12,060 nucleotides of DNA. Source: Spirochaetaceae bacterium (GTDB taxonomy: Bacteria; Spirochaetota; Spirochaetia; DSM-2461). The notes under the pieces were generated by a model. The model was not told where the DNA came from and searched no databases. It worked only from the letters and a program-made list of their open reading frames with translations. Of the stretch, positions 6,576 through 12,060 are shown piece after piece (position 1 is the first letter of the stretch; the number at the start of each line of letters is the position of its first letter). The stretch spans positions 1 through 12,060 of the forward strand of contig JAEINM010000078.1 in the NCBI GenBank assembly GCA_016342385.1, given 5' to 3'. The position numbers and the translations under genes were made by a program.

Positions 6576-7088
6576 TCAATACTTACAATTAATATCGTGT
6601 TCGCATATATCATCGGCATCCCATGGATAGCAAATCCATTTGTCATCCATGGTTTCACCGGCAAAATATTTCTTTATCTCAGGGGGAATCGATCCCCTCT
6701 TTTCTTTTTTCTTATTATGAACAACAGTTACGGCTATCTCCTGAGGATTATGAGTCAGCAGCTTTTCAAGGCAATAACCAATAGTGGCTCTTGAATCATC
6801 GACCTCATCTACCAGAAGGATTTTCTTTCCTTCCAGTTTGACTTGGGGCTCATCGATCCACTGGATAATATGGGGTGTATCCATAATATTATCGTTGAGA
6901 TCATAATAGGCAATACCAACTGTCAGAATGGGACGATTGATAAATGTTTTGATCATTCTGGCAGGAATAAACCCGCCCGTACCAATGGCGACAATATAAT
7001 CGGGTTCGAAACCGGATTCCCGTATCTCACAAGAGAGATTCTTCATAATTGTGTGTATTTGATTGTAAGAGATGTAATACTTTTCCAT
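6576..7088 (-). CDS. Purine-type phosphoribosyltransferase (PRTase family, COG2236-like)
   Basis: The protein of 170 residues belongs to the type I phosphoribosyltransferase family, which joins a nucleobase to PRPP, usually in purine salvage. The PRPP-binding motif is clear as LLVDEVDDSRATI (about 91-103). The upstream loop VAIGTGGFIPAR (33-44) corresponds to the pyrophosphate-binding region. A C-terminal KWICYPWD resembles the KWIxYPWE block of hypoxanthine/xanthine PRTases of the COG2236 kind. ATG 7088 is preferred, though a TTG at 7097 would add three residues. No Shine-Dalgarno is evident for either. It lies 42 bp downstream of the PPTase on the same strand with no terminator between, so co-transcription is likely but functionally unexplained. 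The exact base substrate cannot be told from the sequence. Confidence 0.8.
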   Translation of the reverse strand: MEKYYISYNQIHTIMKNLSCEIRESGFEPDYIVAIGTGGFIPARMIKTFINRPILTVGIAYYDLNDNIMDTPHIIQWIDEPQVKLEGKKILLVDEVDDSRATIGYCLEKLLTHNPQEIAVTVVHNKKKEKRGSIPPEIKKYFAGETMDDKWICYPWDADDICEHDINCKY

Positions 7089-7130
7089 GTTTAACAATAA
7101 TCGCTATTTAAGAACTGGAAAAGTACTTTT

Positions 7131-7727
7131 TTAGAATTTTTTTATCCTAAGAGGGCATGGCTTCTCCGGGAGGACAGCAGAGAGATAGACCCCCGGGAAC
7201 ACTTCTGTTGAATAAAGAAACAGATTATTTACAGAAATCCAGCGATCAGTATAATATGGTAATATTGTGGAAAAATCATAATCACGACCAAACCAGATAG
7301 AACTTCCCATGGCTTTTATATAGGCTTCTTTTACACTCCACATCCGGAAAAACTCCGCTTCTAAATCAATCTGATTGAGAATAGCCATTTCCCTGTCGGT
7401 AAAAATTGACTGAAAGGCCTCTTCATATTCCATTCTGCTTTTCACTTGCTGGATATCAATGCCGCAGAAATCCTGGTCACATAGGAGAAGAGCATAGAAT
7501 TCATCACAATGACTTAAGTTAAAACTGATATCACCTGTTCTAACTGAAGGTTTTCCATGTTCATTTTTCTCTAAATCTCTTAATGAAAAGTTTTTAATGT
7601 ATTTCTGTAAAATAGTTTCAAGAAAGTAATCCCGAATAGAATGATCATTCGTTTTTCCGCTTAACATCTGTTGATTAATTTCTTCAGAAAAGCCAAGCCA
7701 CAATTCTATCAAATTATTCTGTACCAT
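7131..7727 (-). CDS. Sfp-type 4'-phosphopantetheinyl transferase
   Basis: This 198-residue protein transfers 4'-phosphopantetheine from CoA to a serine of acyl or peptidyl carrier proteins in the cytosol, turning them to the holo form. Sfp-superfamily motifs appear in order: a GKP...ISFNLSH block (58-73), CGIDIQ with metal-binding D91, and WSVKEAYIKAMG (W130, K133, E134, K138). The second acidic residue of the Sfp-type D-x-E pair is Gln (Q93), a change also tolerated in other members. Length is slightly below the 220-230 aa of Sfp. ATG 7727 is supported by GAGG 6 nt upstream. It is divergent from the FabF-like gene and leads into the phosphoribosyltransferase gene. The partner carrier protein is not in the window. 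It could serve the housekeeping ACP or a specialised pathway. Confidence 0.85.
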   Translation of the reverse strand: MVQNNLIELWLGFSEEINQQMLSGKTNDHSIRDYFLETILQKYIKNFSLRDLEKNEHGKPSVRTGDISFNLSHCDEFYALLLCDQDFCGIDIQQVKSRMEYEEAFQSIFTDREMAILNQIDLEAEFFRMWSVKEAYIKAMGSSIWFGRDYDFSTILPYYTDRWISVNNLFLYSTEVFPGVYLSAVLPEKPCPLRIKKF

Positions 7728-7794
7728 TTCCTACCTCAAACTGGAAAAACTTCAACCCTGTGTCTCTGATTAAAAAACATAGGTCTTTGAAGAC

Positions 7795-7823
7795 TTGACA
7801 TTACCGTAACATCATAGTTGAAT
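7795..7823 (+). promoter_or_regulatory. Promoter of the FabF-like gene
   Basis: A perfect TTGACA (7795-7800) and TTGAAT (7818-7823) are 17 bp apart. The predicted start near 7830 gives a leader of about 30 nt before ATG 7860. A short perfect dyad, TTACCGTAA (7801-7809), lies directly after the -35 box inside the spacer and could be part of an operator. A TATACT at 7835-7840 has no matching -35 box at proper distance. Confidence 0.5.
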
Positions 7824-7859
7824 GTCATAACAATTATACTATATCGAAAAGGAAGTGAA

Positions 7860-9125
7860 ATGGGCAGTATGGGAAGTGACTTTTCTCAGAGAAGAGTTGT
7901 TATTACAGGTATAGGGACAATAAATCCACTGGGTAACAATGTTCAGGATTTTTGGGGAAATTTATCTAAAGGACAATCGGGTATCCGAAAAATATCGAGT
8001 TTTGAAATCGGTGATTATGAAATCCAGATTGCAGGAGAAGTTGATCTCCCTGATTTAACACCTTATTTCTCTTCAAAGAAAATGTCCAGGAGACTGGATC
8101 GATATAGTATTCTGGCTCAGATTGCCGGAGTTCAGGCATTGAAAGATTCGGGGCTTGAAGTTGAAAAAAATCCGACCCGCTATGGGACTCTCATTGGTAC
8201 GGGAGTTGGTGGCCTGAAAGCTCAATTTGATAATTCTGAACGTATTGTAACAAAAGGTATGAATGCCACGTCTCCCTTCTATGTAATCGCGACTATTCCC
8301 AGTACCGCATCAGCTTATTTTGCTCAGGAGGCCGGACTGAGAGGCCCTTCATTCTCTCTGAATTCCGCCTGTTCATCGGGAAACCATTCTTTTGGAACAT
8401 CTGCTATGATGATAAAGTCAGGCATGGCCGATGTCATGTTCACAGGCGGTTCAGAAGCCATTATAGGTAAACTTGGTATCTCAGCTTTTGGAAATATCGG
8501 AGCCTTATCAAATAGAAATGACTCCCCTGAAACAGCAAGTCGTCCATTTGACATTGACCGCAATGGTTTTGTTATCGGAGAAGGAGCCGGGGTTTTATGT
8601 TTTGAAGAACTGGAACATGCTAAAAGTCGTGGTGCCAGAATATATGCAGAAGTAAGCGGATATGGATTTTCCTGCGATGCTCATGATCTTGTAGCACCCC
8701 ACCCGGAAGCCGATGGAGCCATTCGTGCCATTGAGATGGCTCTAAATGAAGCAGGTCTGCAACCCAAAGATATCGGTCTTGTAAACTGTCATGGAACATC
8801 GACTCCTCTTGGTGATAAAATAGAAGCCTATGCGATAAATACAGTCTTAAAAGGATATGGGACAAAAGTCCCAGTACACAGTACAAAATCGATGACCGGC
8901 CATCTGATTGGTGGAGCCAGTGCTGTTGAAGCAGTTGCCGATATGCGGGTATTTGTCGATGGAACGGTTCATCCGACAATAAATGTCTTTAATAAAGACC
9001 CGGAAATAAATCTGAATATAGTGACTGACACTTACAAAGATGAAAAGATAAATCATATTTTATCTAATTCTTTCGGATTCGGTGGTCAGAATGCCGCTAT
9101 TATTTTTTCGCGATATAAAGAATAA
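7860..9125 (+). CDS. FabF/FabB-type 3-oxoacyl-ACP synthase (KAS I/II family)
   Basis: This 421-residue condensing enzyme extends acyl chains by decarboxylative condensation with malonyl-ACP in the cytosol. The Cys-His-His triad is intact: C171 in NSACSSGNHS, H311 in CHGTSTPLGDK and H348 in STKSMTGHLIGG, with the conserved K343. The glycine-rich end reads NSFGFGGQN, where FabF usually has FGFGGTN. ATG 7860 is chosen because AAGGAAG ends 4 nt before it and the fold starts soon after (RRVVITGIG). A TTG at 7818 lies inside the predicted promoter and would precede the transcript start. Single-gene unit: its own promoter in front and a strong terminator behind. With no ACP, reductase or dehydratase beside it, it may be a stand-alone fatty-acid FabF or a specialised ketosynthase. 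Confidence 0.88.
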   Translation: MGSMGSDFSQRRVVITGIGTINPLGNNVQDFWGNLSKGQSGIRKISSFEIGDYEIQIAGEVDLPDLTPYFSSKKMSRRLDRYSILAQIAGVQALKDSGLEVEKNPTRYGTLIGTGVGGLKAQFDNSERIVTKGMNATSPFYVIATIPSTASAYFAQEAGLRGPSFSLNSACSSGNHSFGTSAMMIKSGMADVMFTGGSEAIIGKLGISAFGNIGALSNRNDSPETASRPFDIDRNGFVIGEGAGVLCFEELEHAKSRGARIYAEVSGYGFSCDAHDLVAPHPEADGAIRAIEMALNEAGLQPKDIGLVNCHGTSTPLGDKIEAYAINTVLKGYGTKVPVHSTKSMTGHLIGGASAVEAVADMRVFVDGTVHPTINVFNKDPEINLNIVTDTYKDEKINHILSNSFGFGGQNAAIIFSRYKE

Positions 9126-9152
9126 TTTCAACTCATGATTGTTATTCCCGGT

Positions 9153-9181
9153 AGGCTGATTCGTGAAATCAGCCTTTTTTT
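9153..9181 (+). terminator. Rho-independent terminator after the FabF-like gene
   Basis: AGGCTGATT (9153-9161) and AATCAGCCT (9167-9175) form a perfect 9-bp stem around the loop CGTGA, followed by seven T (9175-9181). It lies 28 bp after the FabF-like stop and separates that gene from the TetR operon. Confidence 0.92.
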
Positions 9182-9191
9182 GATTAATGAT

Positions 9192-9220
9192 TTGACATTC
9201 TACCTACTAGTAGGTAGACT
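9192..9220 (+). promoter_or_regulatory. Promoter of the TetR-FabH operon, predicted near-leaderless
   Basis: A perfect TTGACA (9192-9197) and TAGACT (9215-9220) are 17 bp apart. The -10 box ends 8 nt before ATG 9229, so the transcript should begin at or 1-2 nt before the start codon. No Shine-Dalgarno is present, consistent with leaderless translation of the regulator gene. Confidence 0.65.
9199..9218. promoter_or_regulatory. Perfect 20-bp palindrome, TetR operator
   Basis: TCTACCTACTAGTAGGTAGA is its own exact reverse complement. It fills the promoter spacer and covers the first four bases of the -10 box, where bound protein would block RNA polymerase. Its position 10 bp before the TetR gene makes autorepression by that TetR the natural reading. 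I saw no second close copy in the window. Confidence 0.75.
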
Positions 9221-9228
9221 AGTAAAAA

Positions 9229-9828
9229 ATGAAAACACAAACCAGGTCTACAAAATCACTCATATTAAAAACGGCTCAGGAATTGATATTGTCTTATGGA
9301 TATCAGGGTTTCAGTTATAATGATATTGCTTCGGAGATCAATATCCGAAAGTCCAGTATTCACTACCACTTTCCGACTAAACAAGACCTGGGAATAGCCT
9401 TTATCAATAAATACAGCCGCCTTTTTTCCCTATGGGGAAAAAGAGTCGAAGATTTATCAAGCAAAGACAAACTAAAGGCCTTCTGTAAGATGTATGGTGA
9501 ATTATCTCAGAACTGTACAAGGATTTGCCCCATAGGCATGGTTGCTGCTGATTACCACAATATGCCTGAAGGAATTCAGAACAACGCTCAAAAACTGATT
9601 CTTCAGGTAGAAAAATGGCTTGAAGAGATGATCCGGGAAGGTATGACCAACAGAGAATTCAAACAGACTTTAGATCCTCAGGAGATGACAAGGCATCTTA
9701 TATACGCCTTGTCGGGAGCACTTAAAATGGCTCGGATTTTTAAAGATCGAAGTAGAATAACTCAGACACAGGAAGCTCTTATGGAGTATTTATGTCTTAA
9801 AGAAAAAATAAAAGGAGTTACAAATTGA
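9229..9828 (+). CDS. TetR/AcrR-family transcriptional regulator
   Basis: This 199-residue protein has a typical TetR N-terminal DNA-binding domain (about 8-54). Its helix-turn-helix (about 29-48) contains the usual DIA...SSIHYHFPTKQDLG pattern. The C-terminal ligand and dimer domain (60-195) is helical. It carries three cysteines (C86, C96, C100). C100 sits in CPIGMVAAD, similar in shape to the GCLxG segment of several TetR groups. The start at ATG 9229 is fixed by the domain boundary and lies next to the -10 box without a Shine-Dalgarno. The gene overlaps the FabH-like gene by 4 nt and has a perfect palindrome in its promoter, so it likely represses itself and the downstream ketosynthase. 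The ligand is unknown; an acyl-CoA, acyl-ACP or reactive small molecule would fit the context. Confidence 0.88.
   Translation: MKTQTRSTKSLILKTAQELILSYGYQGFSYNDIASEINIRKSSIHYHFPTKQDLGIAFINKYSRLFSLWGKRVEDLSSKDKLKAFCKMYGELSQNCTRICPIGMVAADYHNMPEGIQNNAQKLILQVEKWLEEMIREGMTNREFKQTLDPQEMTRHLIYALSGALKMARIFKDRSRITQTQEALMEYLCLKEKIKGVTN
9813..9817 (+). promoter_or_regulatory. Shine-Dalgarno fixing the TTG start of the FabH-like gene
   Basis: AGGAG lies 7 nt before TTG 9825, inside the end of the TetR gene. TTG and the TetR stop overlap as TTGA (9825-9828). The strong site, ideal spacing and lack of a nearby ATG in frame make the TTG start convincing and suggest translational coupling. Confidence 0.8.
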
Positions 9829-10808
9829 AATTTCAATCTAAAGCAAGAGTAACAGCTCTGGGAGCATATGTTCCGGAAAAAAAACTGACAAATCAGGACC
9901 TTGAGAAAATGGTCGATACAAATGATGAATGGATTGTTCAGAGAACCGGGATTACAGAGAGAAGATTATCCGCTGAAGATGAGTTTGTAACAGATCTTGC
10001 CGTAAAAGCAGTCGAAAATCTTGTTGAAAGATTCCCGACAAATCTGAGCGATATCGATTTGATAATAGCTGCGACCATAACTCCCGATTATGTGACCCCC
10101 AGTGTTGCCGCCGTCATTCATGGCAGAATGGACTTTCCGGAAACGACTGGTGTTATGGATCTGAATTCAGCCTGTGCGGGATTTGTCTATGCCCTTCAGG
10201 TTGCCAATGCCATGGTAACCTCCGGACAGAGCAGAAAAGTTCTTATAATAGCGGCAGAAGTATTATCAAAAATTACAGATTACTCTGACAGAAATACCTG
10301 TATTCTTTTCGGAGATGGCGCCGGGGCGGCCATAGTCGAACTCGATGAAGAAAATCCCGGATTTCTGGGATCATACTATGGTTCTAATGGAAAAGCGGGC
10401 AATAAACTGTATTGCACGAATATTTCAAAAAAAATAGAGAAAGAAGATCCTGAAGTGGTTGATTACCTCTATCAGGATGGTCGGGCTGTCTACACATTCG
10501 TCATAAGAACTGTTCCGGCTAGCGTACAGAAAATGCTCTTAGAATCTGATATTACTGCTGAGGACATAGACTGGTTTGTTCCCCATAGTGCAAACCTGAG
10601 AATGATACAATCCATCGGAGACAAGCTTGGATTTAGAAGGGAACAGGCCCTTACGAGCCTTGAAAACTTCGGCAATACCTCATCGGCAACTATTCCTTTA
10701 GCCCTATGGCTGGCTTTGAATGAAGGAAAGCTTAAAAGGGGAGATAAGCTGGCACTTTATGGTTTCGGTGGAGGCCTGACCCATGCCGGTGTTATTATTG
10801 AGTGGTAA
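9825..10808 (+). CDS. FabH-type 3-oxoacyl-ACP synthase III (KAS III)
   Basis: This 327-residue condensing enzyme of the FabH type usually joins an acyl-CoA starter to malonyl-ACP to begin chain synthesis. The Cys-His-Asn triad is complete: C117 in LNSACAGFVYAL, H254 in VPHSANLRM and N284 in ENFGNTSSA. The N-terminal DTNDEWIVQRTGI (31-43) and the C-terminal YGFGGGLTHAG (about 312-322) are standard FabH blocks, and the length is usual (about 315-330). It begins at TTG 9825, overlapping the TetR gene by 4 nt and preceded by AGGAG. The intact triad and typical blocks argue for an active enzyme. Sitting under its own TetR rather than in a fab operon, it could be a second FabH with a special starter, or the main FabH under local control; the sequence does not decide. 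Confidence 0.9.
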   Translation: MKFQSKARVTALGAYVPEKKLTNQDLEKMVDTNDEWIVQRTGITERRLSAEDEFVTDLAVKAVENLVERFPTNLSDIDLIIAATITPDYVTPSVAAVIHGRMDFPETTGVMDLNSACAGFVYALQVANAMVTSGQSRKVLIIAAEVLSKITDYSDRNTCILFGDGAGAAIVELDEENPGFLGSYYGSNGKAGNKLYCTNISKKIEKEDPEVVDYLYQDGRAVYTFVIRTVPASVQKMLLESDITAEDIDWFVPHSANLRMIQSIGDKLGFRREQALTSLENFGNTSSATIPLALWLALNEGKLKRGDKLALYGFGGGLTHAGVIIEW

Positions 10809-10872
10809 TTCTCTGGATTTTCCTTTAATATTATAGATAAGATTGTCTTTTCAGGCAGGTTTTATTCTAGAA

Positions 10873-12015
10873 ATGGTCTTTTACCGGATTTTATCACTTG
10901 TAGCCTCAGCGGCATTTATTCTCCTCAGTCTTTTCTACTTGAGGAGAAATAAAAGCTATAAAAAAATAGAAGAAGATCTACTCAAGAATAAACAGCACCT
11001 GATCCGGTTAAATCTTCTACGTGATTCCATGCTTGAAATCTCTCAAGCTGTGGTGGGAACAGAAAACCCCAAAGACCTCTATGAACTTATACTCTCCAAA
11101 GCTATCAGCGCCATTCCAAATGCCAACGTAGGTAGTGTTCTCATCCGCGGTAAGGACGGATTATTGAGAAGCTTCTCACAGCAGGGATATGACAAAGAGA
11201 AAATCGAACAATTTGCCCTGCCACTGGAAGAAACCATTCTATGGAAATATACAAAAGGTCAAATAAAAAATACCGAAATTATTAATGATGTCAGTCAAAT
11301 AGAAGATCTTAATATTCAACCACTAACAATAGACACGGATGAGTGGCAAATCAATTCCACCCTTGCTGTTCCTATCTTTGTTGAAAAAGAAGTGATGGGG
11401 ATTTTACACATTGATAGTAAAGAGATCAATGCTTTTTCCAAAGATGACTGGACATCTATGGAGTACATTAGAAGTAATATAGAAGTGGCACTGCAAAAAT
11501 TTTTTTTATACACAAAAATGGTCAGGCTATCCCGATTTGATGGGCTGACAGAAGCATATAACAGACCTTTTTTTATGGAACAATTTGACCGAAGCCTTAA
11601 CAATGCTGAAAGATACAAGCAGAATTTTGCTATAGTGATCTTTGATATAAATGATCTGAAAAGAATAAATGATACGAAGGGTCATATAGCAGGGGACAGA
11701 GTTCTCCAGGCTTTCTCGAAAACCACAATGAACAACATCCGTAAAACTGATATTTTTTCACGATGGGGCGGAGATGAATTCATGGGCCTTTTCTACCAGA
11801 TAAGCAAAGAGGAAATCTCTGAAAAAATTGAAAAAATAAAAAAATCTTTAGAAGAGAAACCCGTGATTTCAGAAAAAGAGGAAATTTTCATAAGCTTCAG
11901 CCACGGATGTGCATTCTATCCCGATGAGGGGAAAAATTTTGATGAACTTCTGAAAGTCGCCGATAACAAAATGTATATGAACAAACGAGAAATGAAAGGG
12001 AAAAGAAAGGGATAA
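10873..12015 (+). CDS. Membrane-anchored GAF-GGDEF diguanylate cyclase
   Basis: This protein of about 380 residues has an N-terminal membrane segment (about 5-22), a short coiled linker (25-50), a GAF sensor domain (about 50-210) and a C-terminal GGDEF domain (about 220-375). The active site is canonical, RWGGDEF (GGDEF at 299-303), so it should make cyclic di-GMP from two GTP. The inhibitory I-site RxxD (R290, D293) is present with the usual spacing. The GAF ligand is unknown. ATG 10873 is chosen, but a TTG at 10843 in frame would add ten residues, and neither has a good Shine-Dalgarno. The gene follows the FabH-like gene by 64 bp (34 bp from the TTG) with no terminator between, so it may be the third gene of the TetR operon, or have its own weak promoter. 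Confidence 0.88.
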   Translation: MVFYRILSLVASAAFILLSLFYLRRNKSYKKIEEDLLKNKQHLIRLNLLRDSMLEISQAVVGTENPKDLYELILSKAISAIPNANVGSVLIRGKDGLLRSFSQQGYDKEKIEQFALPLEETILWKYTKGQIKNTEIINDVSQIEDLNIQPLTIDTDEWQINSTLAVPIFVEKEVMGILHIDSKEINAFSKDDWTSMEYIRSNIEVALQKFFLYTKMVRLSRFDGLTEAYNRPFFMEQFDRSLNNAERYKQNFAIVIFDINDLKRINDTKGHIAGDRVLQAFSKTTMNNIRKTDIFSRWGGDEFMGLFYQISKEEISEKIEKIKKSLEEKPVISEKEEIFISFSHGCAFYPDEGKNFDELLKVADNKMYMNKREMKGKRKG

Positions 12016-12045
12016 AGATGACTATCAACTACTTTTGATCTTTTT
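12014..12045 (+). terminator. Weak candidate terminator after the GGDEF gene
   Basis: AAAGAT (12014-12019) can pair with ATCTTT (12038-12043), or ATCAA (12024-12028) with TTGAT (12035-12039). A short T-run (12041-12045) follows. The stems are short and AT-rich and the longer pairing has an 18-nt loop, so this is only a possibility. Confidence 0.25.
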
Positions 12046-12060
12046 ACCCTAGAAAAATAT

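Noticed and set aside
6473..6794. Short frames on both strands overlapping the end of the phosphoribosyltransferase gene
   Set aside because: They are out-of-frame or antisense shadows of the PRTase, which has clear family motifs to its C-terminus.
7119..7130. AAAAGTACTTTT palindrome at the end of the PPTase gene
   Set aside because: It is a short AT-rich palindrome with no loop and could easily arise by chance; it is not a terminator.
7818..7859. TTG 7818 as start of the FabF-like protein
   Set aside because: It coincides with the predicted -10 box, so it would precede the transcript start; ATG 7860 has AAGGAAG in front and suits the family N-terminus.
8620..8979. A 119-codon minus-strand frame inside the FabF-like gene
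   Set aside because: It is antisense to the catalytic His region of a well-conserved ketosynthase; no domain resemblance.
1..12060. CRISPR arrays, insertion sequences, prophage or toxin-antitoxin genes
   Set aside because: No regularly spaced repeats, transposase or integrase motifs, or small paired toxin-like genes were seen.

Overview
The window reads as a chromosomal segment of a Gram-negative-type bacterium of moderately low G+C (about 40% by eye). It is rich in membrane-lipid and acyl-chain genes. An LpxL-like acyltransferase, a PlsC-like acyltransferase, an MMPL/RND lipid-type exporter, FabF- and FabH-type ketosynthases, a DUF4139-type secreted protein and a GAF-GGDEF protein sit together in short, often divergent units. 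The overall style recalls free-living spirochaetes (Spirochaetales), but this is an impression from protein content and base composition. No rRNA, tRNA or other phylogenetic marker is present to confirm it.

Layout. (1) 1-668 (-): 5' part of a secreted DUF4140/DUF4139-like gene that runs off the left edge. (2) 669-934: divergent regulatory region with a perfect 12-bp inverted repeat and a promoter for the next gene. (3) 935-1927 (+): LpxL/HtrB-like acyltransferase. It converges, 12 bp apart, on a minus-strand pair at 1940-3751 made of a HAD phosphatase followed by a PlsC acyltransferase with a zinc ribbon and a further C-terminal domain. A perfect 14-bp inverted repeat lies in the convergence zone. 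(4) 3752-3910: divergent promoter region with operator-like dyads. (5) 3911-6247 (+): 12-TM MMPL/RND-type exporter. (6) 6248-6575: gene-free stretch whose core is clearly G+C-richer and full of small dyads. (7) 6576-7727 (-): Sfp-type phosphopantetheinyl transferase followed by a phosphoribosyltransferase. (8) 7860-9125 (+): FabF-like ketosynthase, divergent from the PPTase and closed by a strong intrinsic terminator. (9) 9229-12015 (+): a TetR regulator with its own operator, then a FabH-like ketosynthase overlapping it by 4 nt, then a GAF-GGDEF diguanylate cyclase.

How the genes may work together. The PPTase activates acyl carrier proteins. The two ketosynthases start and extend acyl chains on such carriers. 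The two acyltransferases move acyl chains onto glycerolipid or saccharolipid acceptors, and the MMPL-type exporter could move the finished lipid. The group resembles part of a specialised lipid pathway such as the aryl-polyene clusters. However, no ACP, ketoreductase, dehydratase or chain-length factor lies in the window, so a dedicated product is only a hypothesis. The clearest regulatory story is the TetR promoter: a perfect 20-bp palindrome fills the spacer between -35 and -10, and the mRNA is predicted to be nearly leaderless. This suggests an autoregulated TetR-FabH-(GGDEF) operon.
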